Below the pieces are notes generated by a model, which had not been told where the DNA came from, made no database searches, and saw only the letters and a list, made by a program, of their open reading frames with translations. The position numbers and the translations under genes are program-made. From NCBI GenBank assembly GCA_030646745.1, contig JAUSKV010000082.1:1-5382 (forward strand): a DNA stretch of 5,382 nucleotides, written 5' to 3'. Positions within the stretch are counted from its first letter, which is position 1; the number at the start of each line of letters is the position of its first letter. Source of the DNA: Sulfurimonas sp. (GTDB taxonomy: Bacteria > Campylobacterota > Campylobacteria > Campylobacterales > Sulfurimonadaceae). Positions 1 to 5,109 of this stretch are shown here, piece by piece.

Positions 1-745
1 TTCTGGCATTTATAGGCTGAATAGGTCTGTTGTTTTCATGATGCACCGTATGTAAAAACTCTTCAACTTGAGCCGCAGAGATTGTTGCATACTTTTTAAG
101 AACAAGCCATCTTACACCCTCGCTGCATGGAGGAGTAGTAAGAGAACCGCTAAATCTGTAATAATCCCTATTTTGCGGTAAAAATTCATTTATCTCTTTT
201 GCCGAAATTACTAATGGAGCCGTTTTATCAGCCTCTTTTGGCATGACCTCCCATGTTTTTTTAATAAGTCCATTTGCAGCTCCACTTTCAAACATCAACG
301 CAACAACCGCCAATTCGCCATCTTTGGATGCATGTACAAAGTGTGCTTCAAGTGGAAAACTTTGACCTTCTATTTGATTTTCACTTGGAGTGTGGAAATG
401 AAACTGCTTAAGTGTAAACTCTATCCCGTCAACATTTATACTGCTTCCGTCTTCTATGTTTACTTGTATAGTGTGACCGTTATTTACCACCTCTTTTGAA
501 GCTGTCGTGTAATTAAATTTTATCTTTTGCGAATCACTTGTGCATGCAAGGACTTTTTTATCTATGTTGATTGGAGACTGAGATTTACCCAACTTACACA
601 TGCTATATTCTGGAGCCAAATCACCCCAATGTTCTGCACCTTCATGCCCTGTATAACCCCAATGCGTACCATGCCCGTCTGCTAAAAGTGTGACACTTAA
701 AAGAGTGGCAAGTAAACCGCTTACTAATATTTTTCTTAATTTCAT
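1..745 (-). CDS. Alpha-class carbonic anhydrase, exported, 3' end outside window
   Basis: Zinc enzyme interconverting CO2 and bicarbonate, probably periplasmic. The 248 visible residues start with a signal peptide: basic MKLRK, a hydrophobic stretch to about residue 21, likely cleavage after Ala22. Family signatures are SQSPINI (55-61), NNGH (88-91, His91 matching the proton shuttle His64 of human CA II), QFHFHTPSEN (114-123, zinc ligands His116 and His118), EAHFVH (133-138, third ligand His135) and SLTTPPCSEG (201-210, the Thr199/Thr200 pair). Cys50 and Cys207 lie where bacterial alpha-CAs form their disulfide, consistent with export. The last visible residues (RPIQPIN, 240-246) are the conserved C-terminal motif, so only about ten residues should be missing. 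The ATG at 745 has a Shine-Dalgarno GAAAGG at 758-753 with a 7-base gap. Homologues are usually 230-260 aa, so it looks intact. It follows the signalling gene on the same strand, but the structured spacer argues against tight co-transcription. Family assignment is secure; a role in carbon supply or pH control is inferred. Confidence 0.96.
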   Translation of the reverse strand, partial: MKLRKILVSGLLATLLSVTLLADGHGTHWGYTGHEGAEHWGDLAPEYSMCKLGKSQSPINIDKKVLACTSDSQKIKFNYTTASKEVVNNGHTIQVNIEDGSSINVDGIEFTLKQFHFHTPSENQIEGQSFPLEAHFVHASKDGELAVVALMFESGAANGLIKKTWEVMPKEADKTAPLVISAKEINEFLPQNRDYYRFSGSLTTPPCSEGVRWLVLKKYATISAAQVEEFLHTVHHENNRPIQPINAR

Positions 746-785
746 GTATAAACCTTTCTATTAAATTTAAGCTTTGTAATTCTCG

Positions 786-800
786 AAAAACAAAGTTTTT
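786..800 (-). terminator. Weak AT-only hairpin, possible terminator
   Basis: AAAAAC (786-791), AAA, GTTTTT (795-800) forms a perfect 6-bp stem with a 3-base loop. Read on the minus strand, the 3' arm is itself the U-run. It lies downstream of the signalling gene and about 40 bases upstream of the carbonic anhydrase start, so it could end read-through. The stem has a single G-C pair and would be unstable, so this is a weak candidate. Confidence 0.22.
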
Positions 801-819
801 TGCAGCTTCAGGGGGTTGT

Positions 820-835
820 AGGGACATTTGTCCCT
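820..835. repeat. Perfect palindrome AGGGACA-TT-TGTCCCT
   Basis: Two exact 7-base arms (820-826 and 829-835) flank a 2-base centre; as RNA this gives a 6-bp GC-rich stem with a 4-base loop. It sits in the spacer between the signalling gene and the carbonic anhydrase gene, two bases from the nested inverted repeat at 838-903, and is preceded by a G-run (811-815) unlike the AT-rich surroundings. No T-run follows on either strand, so it is not a standard intrinsic terminator. It may be one part of a small dispersed repeat element. The symmetry is directly visible; the interpretation is inferred. Confidence 0.7.
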
Positions 836-837
836 GC

Positions 838-903
838 CACTAAAACGGACTTCTAAAGAAACATCGCTTCGCGAGCGATTCTCTTGTTTTGTTCGTTTTA
901 GTG
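838..903. repeat. Nested inverted repeat, possible small mobile or REP-like element
   Basis: The outer arms are CACTAAAACG (838-847) and CGTTTTAGTG (894-903), exact reverse complements 46 bases apart. Inside are AAGA (856-859) with TCTT (882-885), and a central hairpin ATCGCT (863-868), loop TCGCG, AGCGAT (874-879). The internal loops on either side of AAGA/TCTT are nearly symmetrical (8 and 8 bases, then 3 and 2). This layered symmetry suits a MITE-like or REP-like repeat, or a structured 3' end of the signalling transcript, whose stop codon is 18 bases away. No flanking target duplication is obvious. Whether other copies exist cannot be seen from one window. Confidence 0.6.
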
Positions 904-921
904 CGTAACATCAAATTATAA

Positions 922-2598
922 CTAAATTTTATTCAGATATAAAACCGAATTTCCACTAAAATTGTAGTAAATACCAAGCGAATTTTTTCTTGATACGAAA
1001 ACGCCTCTTCCATTGAATTTTCTTGAATTTCTAAATATTTCACTCAATATTTGAGTATCAAAACCGCTTCCCTCATCTGTGATTTGAGTAATTATATAGG
1101 TTGATGCGTTATCTTCTATTTTATCAATCTTTACAAAGATTTTTTTAGTAGATACTTTTTCCATCTCTAGCAATGTATCAAAATATTTATCCTCTTCAAT
1201 AAGTGTATGTTTTACCGCATTACTTATGCCTAAGTTGCCATGCTCATAAGCATTCATAAAAAGCTCTGTAAAGACCAATCCTGCATTATATGAAACACTT
1301 TCTTCATCAGTTAAACTCTCCCACTCTTTAGCATACCACTCATTTGCCATATCTACATCTTCAAGCGAGCTATTAAAGCTTCTCTCTACTATCAAACTCT
1401 TAGAAAAATTCAACTTATTAATAAAAATCAGAGTAGTATCATCTTCAAAAACATCTGTTTTTTCGAAAATTCTATTTTTAAAATCTTCTCTTGTAAAAGA
1501 GTTTTTAAAATCATCCTCTATAAAGTTGGCATACAATTTTTCTTCAAAATAGGTACTGCTTTCAATAAGTCCATCACTATAAAAAAGAAATTTTGAGATG
1601 CCGACAGTATCATAGGATGAAATTTCAAAGTTTGCGTGATATTTACTCAGAGGTGAATTATTTGATTTTAATTTAACTACCTCATTCTGCCCGTCCAGCA
1701 TCAAAGTAGCCGGCATTGCAAATTTTGCATAATTCATTCTGTTTTTAAAACTATCCAAAACTATAAAATCAATCGCTAAAACTTCTTCTTCTAGTAAAAT
1801 AGGTTTAATATACTCTATAGATTCATGAATCAATCTCTTTAAATCAAAGCTGTTATCGGCTTTCATTTTGTCTATAATGTGATTAATATAAGAAGTCATT
1901 AACATGGATGTCAATGAAGCAGAAAGACCTTTTCCCATGCCATCCACCACTAAATAAAATTCTCTGCTTTCATCTATTTTACGGACGCTGTAAGCATCTC
2001 CGCTCATAACATCTAGCGGTTTATATAAAAAGTCTATTAATGAAATATTATTCTCATCAATACAATTCATCTGATAATAAAAATCATTTCTGAGTATATT
2101 TAACTCTTTTGCAAAAGCTGAATCTTCTTGGAAGGAGCTGTATTTTTCTTTATCCTGCAACTCTTTATTTTTTCTATCTTCTTCATCTTTTATATATTTA
2201 TTTGCCAATAGAATTTTAGAATTTTTTATAATTGCTTCTAAAATTTTATAATCAACAATAGGTTTTTTTATGCAGCTGCTTATATTAGTATTTAACGCAT
2301 CCATAACTACTTCTACACTTTGAACTTGCGAAACTAATGCAATCGGAATATCATGATTTTCTTCTCTGATTTTCTTTGCCAAATTCAGACCGTTTGAAAC
2401 AGGCATATCATATGCAATTATAATAATATCAATCCTGTTTTCAATAAATTTTTTATACCCATCTTCGCAACTTTCAGCAAAAATAATTTTATCAACAACA
2501 TCTTCAAAAATTTCGCTATAAAGTGGTTGCTGCTCTATATCACTCTCAACACACAAAATCGTTAAGGAGTGCAGAAAATCTAAAAAAAACGTATCCAT
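922..2598 (-). CDS. Partner-switching regulator: degenerate receiver + PPM/SpoIIE phosphatase + RsbW-like ATPase
   Basis: A 558-aa cytoplasmic signalling protein. Residues 11-128 are a CheY-like receiver with the conserved MPVSNG turn (65-70), Ser90 and the KKP lysine (111-113). The phospho-acceptor position is Ala62 (sequence IIIIAYDMP, codon GCA), and the acidic pair is reduced to Glu18-Ser19. A charged, coiled-coil-like linker spans about 134-172. The PPM/SpoIIE phosphatase (about 185-396) keeps its metal-binding acids: SGD (199-201), VVDGMGKG (217-224), YSDGLIES (340-347) and EDDTT (385-389). The C-terminal GHKL domain (about 405-558) has an N-box ELFMNAYEHG (445-454, Asn449), a G1 box DEGSGF (508-513) and a G2 box GRGVF (530-534), with no histidine-kinase H-box, so it is like RsbW anti-sigma kinases. 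The order matches Pseudomonas HsbR and Shewanella CrsR, which dephosphorylate or phosphorylate an anti-sigma antagonist. The ATG at 2598 is preferred because AAAGG precedes it by 7 bases; ATG at 2616 and GTG at 2625 are in-frame alternatives. No partner gene is in the window. Confidence 0.93.
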   Translation of the reverse strand: MDTFFLDFLHSLTILCVESDIEQQPLYSEIFEDVVDKIIFAESCEDGYKKFIENRIDIIIIAYDMPVSNGLNLAKKIREENHDIPIALVSQVQSVEVVMDALNTNISSCIKKPIVDYKILEAIIKNSKILLANKYIKDEEDRKNKELQDKEKYSSFQEDSAFAKELNILRNDFYYQMNCIDENNISLIDFLYKPLDVMSGDAYSVRKIDESREFYLVVDGMGKGLSASLTSMLMTSYINHIIDKMKADNSFDLKRLIHESIEYIKPILLEEEVLAIDFIVLDSFKNRMNYAKFAMPATLMLDGQNEVVKLKSNNSPLSKYHANFEISSYDTVGISKFLFYSDGLIESSTYFEEKLYANFIEDDFKNSFTREDFKNRIFEKTDVFEDDTTLIFINKLNFSKSLIVERSFNSSLEDVDMANEWYAKEWESLTDEESVSYNAGLVFTELFMNAYEHGNLGISNAVKHTLIEEDKYFDTLLEMEKVSTKKIFVKIDKIEDNASTYIITQITDEGSGFDTQILSEIFRNSRKFNGRGVFVSRKNSLGIYYNFSGNSVLYLNKI

Positions 2599-2615
2599 AC
2601 CAATACCTTTACCCA

Positions 2616-2672
2616 TCAAACGCACAACCTACTACGCTTCATATTATTTCTGCTCTTACTCTTTTGTTTCAT
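2616..2672 (-). CDS. Possible 18-aa leader peptide upstream of the signalling gene
   Basis: A short frame encodes MKQKSKSRNNMKRSRLCV, with seven Lys or Arg in 18 residues and no match to a known family. Its ATG (2672-2670) has a good Shine-Dalgarno AAGGA at 2685-2681, 8 bases upstream, better than that of several real genes here. Its TGA stop (2618-2616) overlaps by one base an ATG (2616-2614) in frame with the signalling protein (TGATG), the usual layout for translational coupling. It could be a regulatory leader, a coupling device or chance. It is too short for codon statistics, so it stays tentative. Confidence 0.3.
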   Translation of the reverse strand: MKQKSKSRNNMKRSRLCV

Positions 2673-2694
2673 TAAATAAATCCTTATGTCTTAA

Positions 2695-2700
2695 ATAATA
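2695..2700 (-). promoter_or_regulatory. Candidate -10 box TATTAT for the signalling gene
   Basis: On the minus strand TATTAT (2700-2695) lies about 10 bases upstream of the AAGGA ribosome site of the possible leader peptide, and about 97 bases upstream of the preferred start of the signalling gene. No convincing -35 box is present, which is common for sigma70 promoters in Campylobacterota. Transcription would start near 2688. Confidence 0.35.
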
Positions 2701-2749
2701 TCTAAAATTGACTTAGATTTTTTCATACCATTGCCCCTTTTTTATATTT

Positions 2750-2759
2750 TTACATGTAA
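2750..2759. promoter_or_regulatory. Palindrome TTACATGTAA, possible operator
   Basis: A perfect 10-bp palindrome lies between two divergent promoters, about 32 bases upstream of the TATAAT at 2791 and about 50 bases upstream of the minus-strand TATTAT. Its position suits a dimeric regulator site, but the motif is short and AT-rich, and no regulator gene is nearby. Confidence 0.25.
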
Positions 2760-2790
2760 CACCAAATCCTCTCCTTTATAAAATTCACAC

Positions 2791-2796
2791 TATAAT
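2791..2796 (+). promoter_or_regulatory. Candidate -10 box TATAAT for the flavoprotein gene
   Basis: A perfect TATAAT ends 19 bases before the TTG start at 2816. Transcription would begin near 2803, leaving a leader of about 13 bases that still holds the AGTGAG sequence serving as a weak Shine-Dalgarno. No clear -35 is seen. Confidence 0.55.
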
Positions 2797-2815
2797 TAGC
2801 AAAAAGTGAGTAGAG

Positions 2816-4054
2816 TTGAGTAAAGATTATGACCTTATTGTTATAGGTTCCGGTGCTGCCGGAATGATGTCTGCGATAGTTTCTGCCAGAGCCGGTAGAA
2901 AAGTTCTTCTTTTAGAAAAGTTGCCTCAAATTGCCTCGAAGCTAAAAGCAACCGGCGGAGGTCGTTGCAACCTTACAAATACGCTCTCAAAGGAAGAGTT
3001 TATGGCTTGTTTCGGGCGCGACGGCAGATTTATGCAAGATGCACTTGCGGTGTTTGATTCTAAGGTTTTGATAGAGTTTTTCAGAGAAATCGGTGTGGAA
3101 ACCCATGCACCCGACGGATTTAGAATTTTTCCCACTTCACACAATGCATCGACCATAATTTCAGCACTAGCAGACGAGATGCAGAGAGTGGGTATTGAGA
3201 CGGTATGTTCTCAAAAAGTTGAAGAGATATTAAAAAATAGCAACCAAATCACAGGCGTAAAAACTGCCACGGGGTCGTTTTATGCGCCAAATATCATAGT
3301 AGCAACCGGAGGATTGGGTTATCCTACTTTAGGTGCTGAGGGAGACGGCTACCATTTAGCAAAAGAACTTGGGCACAAAATAACTGAGCTTCACCCCGCT
3401 ATGATGCCTCTAAAAGTAAAAGAAACCTTTGTGAAAAATTGCCGTGCCGATACCATCGCTAAAGTTGAGATTAAAGTTAATTTGCCAAAACATAAAAAAC
3501 TTCATGCTGTAGGTGATTTGATTTTTACAAACAACGGTATTCGAGGTCCTGTGGTTTTGGACTTTGCAAGAGAAATTACCCCGTTACTAGAAAAATACGG
3601 TGAGGTTCCACTCCTTTTGAATCTCACAAAAGGGATGAATGAGGAGCAGATTTTAACGCATTTAAAAAATGAAATTACAAAAAATCCACATCTTGAGATA
3701 GTCGAATTCGTATCAACACTGCTTCCACATGCCATCTCCACTGAGCTTTGTTTGCTCTGTAATATAAATCCGCATGCCAAATACAAAGAGATAGAGGGTG
3801 CAAAAAAAGCAAAATTAGTGCAACTTTTAGCATGGATGCCACTCACAGTTACTGGGCATGACGGCTTTAAAATGGCTATGATAACACGCGGGGGAGTCAA
3901 TCTAAAAGAGATAAATCCAAAAACCATGCAGAGCAAAATCGTGAACGGTTTATACTTTTGCGGAGAGGTTATGAACCTTGACGGTCCTTGCGGAGGCTAT
4001 AACTTGCAATGGTCATTTGCCAGTGGAGCTTTAGCGGGGGAGCTTAAAAGCTAA
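2816..4054 (+). CDS. HI0933/YhiN-family FAD-dependent oxidoreductase
   Basis: A 412-aa soluble flavoprotein of the HI0933/YhiN/BaiN family, often annotated as NAD(P)/FAD-dependent or aminoacetone-oxidase-family enzymes. The physiological substrate is unknown for most members. The N-terminus is an FAD dinucleotide fold: IGSGAAGM (10-17) with the ribose-binding Glu34 after the second strand. The family signature TGGGRCNLTN is at 46-55. A second conserved segment, ATGGLGYP (163-170), leads into GAEGDGYHLA. The C-terminal FAD-closing motif is at 378-412 with DGPCGGYNLQWSFASG (389-404). Length matches the family's usual 390-420 aa and no key motif is missing. The start is TTG; no ATG lies upstream in frame before the promoter, and starting here gives the expected short lead (MSKDYD) into the first beta strand. 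It appears to be a single-gene transcript, divergent from the signalling gene and convergent with the ThiE/TenI-like gene, with 11 bases between the two stops. The family is certain; the reaction is not. Confidence 0.95.
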   Translation: MSKDYDLIVIGSGAAGMMSAIVSARAGRKVLLLEKLPQIASKLKATGGGRCNLTNTLSKEEFMACFGRDGRFMQDALAVFDSKVLIEFFREIGVETHAPDGFRIFPTSHNASTIISALADEMQRVGIETVCSQKVEEILKNSNQITGVKTATGSFYAPNIIVATGGLGYPTLGAEGDGYHLAKELGHKITELHPAMMPLKVKETFVKNCRADTIAKVEIKVNLPKHKKLHAVGDLIFTNNGIRGPVVLDFAREITPLLEKYGEVPLLLNLTKGMNEEQILTHLKNEITKNPHLEIVEFVSTLLPHAISTELCLLCNINPHAKYKEIEGAKKAKLVQLLAWMPLTVTGHDGFKMAMITRGGVNLKEINPKTMQSKIVNGLYFCGEVMNLDGPCGGYNLQWSFASGALAGELKS

Positions 4055-4065
4055 ACTTCCTGTTT

Positions 4066-4584
4066 TTATAAAAAATACCTGATAGAAGCAAATCCGTAAG
4101 CGCCCACTTCTTCAACTATTTTCACATGCCGATTTTCAACGATACCGCCAAGAGCAAAAACTTTTATCTTGCATTTTTTAAGCAGCTCTTTCAAATCTTC
4201 AATTCCCTTTGGTTCGCCCTTGTCAGGTGAAACAAAAATTGGGCTGTATGTCACAGCATCTGCACCCAAACTTTCAGCTTTTAAAACTTCTTCATGCGTA
4301 TGCGTACTGATAATAACTTCAAGCCCAAGTTCTTTGGCATGTGGAAGCTCTTCAAACTGCGTTGATGTAAGATGAACGCCCGTTGCAGCGAGCTTATGTG
4401 CAAGTTCTACATGCCGATGGATAAAACTTTTCATGCCATCAAACTTTAAGCAAACTTTCATAAAATGCTCTGCCTGTGTCTCATAATGAGGCGTTGTTTT
4501 ATCCCTGTACAGAACATATTCCGGCATGTGGATTTGAAGTTGTTCTTCACAAAATTCGCTTGAAGTTATAAAATATTTTTTCAA
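4066..4584 (-). CDS. ThiE/TenI-like TIM-barrel protein, atypical
   Basis: A 172-aa protein of the thiamine phosphate synthase/TenI fold, shorter than the usual 200-220 aa. Recognisable elements are a first strand KKYFITSS (2-9), LYRDK (25-29, the LRxK region), the strand ending TGVHL (68-72), THTHEEVLKAESLGADAVTYSPIF (94-117) with the family's (G/S)PIF turn, KGEPKGIEDL (122-131) and the phosphate-binding LGGI (145-148). The NDR motif of true ThiE is HRH here (56-58), and the GQxD segment after GVHL is TSTQ (73-76), so the residues binding Mg-pyrophosphate are missing. It is therefore more likely a TenI-like tautomerase relative or a divergent paralogue than a TMP synthase. The start is TTG with no good Shine-Dalgarno, 5 bases after the stop of the upstream gene, which suggests translational coupling; the first strand begins right after this TTG, supporting it. 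The next in-frame ATG (4527) would remove that strand. Confidence 0.82.
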   Translation of the reverse strand: MKKYFITSSEFCEEQLQIHMPEYVLYRDKTTPHYETQAEHFMKVCLKFDGMKSFIHRHVELAHKLAATGVHLTSTQFEELPHAKELGLEVIISTHTHEEVLKAESLGADAVTYSPIFVSPDKGEPKGIEDLKELLKKCKIKVFALGGIVENRHVKIVEEVGAYGFASIRYFL

Positions 4585-4589
4585 CGGAG

Positions 4590-5015
4590 TTATCTGTAAA
4601 GTGGGTTTTTAAAATCAACTCTTTGTGCATCTACACCTTTGGCATAGCGCTCTGCCATTGCCTTAACATGGTATTCTAAACGGTTCAGCAAATAAAGTGC
4701 ATCGCCTGAGTATTTTGACTTTGACTCTTCTATATAACTTTGTAAAAACTCCAATTTTTGAAGTTCATCATCCAACACAATAGAATCAATAATCTCTTTA
4801 ATTGCCTCATATTCACCTCCACATGCCGACAAAAAATCATACGACAAATCCATAGTTCTGAGATTTTCCAATGCCTTTGAAAACGCAAAATGATTATAGA
4901 GCATACAACCCACAAAATACTCTATATCCGAGCTTTCAAACTCCGAGTATTGGTTCTCCACATGAGCAAAATGCGCATGCCAGATTGTTAAAACTTCTTG
5001 AACTCTTTTATCCAT
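4590..5015 (-). CDS. Unrecognised 141-aa helical protein, first gene of two-gene unit
   Basis: I do not recognise a family. The 141 residues look soluble and mostly helical, rich in Glu, Asp, Lys, Leu and Tyr, without signal peptide or membrane segment. Visible features are WHAHFAH near the N-terminus (12-18, three alternating or near histidines), two cysteines (37 and 65), a long acidic helix-forming stretch around 70-100 and a basic C-terminal tail ending NPLYR. Codon use matches its neighbours, and the frame is open from an ATG to a TAA lying 5 bases from the ThiE/TenI-like start, so the two genes are very likely co-transcribed. A TATAAT -10 box is at 5055-5050. The Shine-Dalgarno is poor (AAAAAGTG about 6 bases upstream). 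The His-rich start might bind metal, but this is a guess. I am confident it is a gene and have no functional call. Confidence 0.78.
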   Translation of the reverse strand: MDKRVQEVLTIWHAHFAHVENQYSEFESSDIEYFVGCMLYNHFAFSKALENLRTMDLSYDFLSACGGEYEAIKEIIDSIVLDDELQKLEFLQSYIEESKSKYSGDALYLLNRLEYHVKAMAERYAKGVDAQRVDFKNPLYR

Positions 5016-5049
5016 TATTTCACTTTTTAGTTAAATTTTTTTGAGCCTA

Positions 5050-5055
5050 ATTATA
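5050..5055 (-). promoter_or_regulatory. Candidate -10 box TATAAT for the two-gene minus-strand unit
   Basis: On the minus strand a perfect TATAAT (5055-5050) lies 34 bases upstream of the ATG at 5015, placing transcription start near 5043. There is no clear -35. The box overlaps the plus-strand TTATACTTTAA copy at 5051, so the divergent promoters may compete. Confidence 0.5.
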
Positions 5056-5109
5056 CTTTAAAATCTCATTCCAATGCGTTTTTATTTGATACATGTTATA
5101 CTTTAAGAT
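5051..5109 (+). repeat. Near-exact 14-bp direct repeat with promoter-like sequence
   Basis: TTATACTTTAAAAT (5051-5064) recurs as TTATACTTTAAGAT (5096-5109), 13 of 14 bases identical, with starts 45 bases apart. Each copy contains a TATACT -10-like hexamer on the plus strand. The second copy runs into the ATG of the downstream gene. They could be two alternative promoters or two binding sites. The similarity is directly visible; the function is inferred. Confidence 0.45.
5094..5102 (+). promoter_or_regulatory. Extended -10 element TGTTATACT abutting the downstream ATG
   Basis: TGT followed by TATACT (5097-5102) fits an extended -10 (TGn-TATAAT). It ends 5 bases before the ATG at 5108, so a transcript from it would be leaderless or nearly so. 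The upstream TATACT copy (5052-5057) would leave a leader of about 45 bases. It may instead be inactive and simply part of the repeat. Confidence 0.3.

Noticed and set aside
642..827. 61-aa minus-strand open frame across the carbonic anhydrase start and the palindromic spacer
   Set aside because: It overlaps the secure signal-peptide coding region in another frame, starts inside the palindromic element and has a composition unlike a real protein.
746..921. CRISPR repeat or tRNA-like structure in the palindromic spacer
   Set aside because: There is one copy only, no regular spacers, and the hairpins do not fold into a cloverleaf.
2599..2625. GTG at 2625 as start of the signalling protein
   Set aside because: It has no ribosome site at proper distance; ATG at 2598 has AAAGG 7 bases upstream and leads directly into the receiver fold.
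2926..3156. 76-aa minus-strand open frame
   Set aside because: Lies wholly inside the flavoprotein gene on the opposite strand, over the TGGGRCN signature region; a shadow of its codon use.
3502..3936. 144-aa minus-strand open frame
   Set aside because: Antisense to conserved flavoprotein sequence, with no domain or ribosome site; Ser/Phe/Cys-rich composition typical of an antisense shadow.
4041..4061. AGCTTAAAAGCT dyad at the end of the flavoprotein gene, considered as a shared terminator for the convergent genes
   Set aside because: The workable stem is only 4 bp, the T-run is 9 bases away on the plus strand, and none follows on the minus strand.
4169..4375. 68-aa plus-strand open frame
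   Set aside because: Antisense to the ThiE/TenI-like gene; Ser-rich shadow without supporting signals.
4730..4915. 61-aa minus-strand open frame
   Set aside because: Same strand but another frame inside the 141-aa gene, whose own frame is longer and operon-linked.
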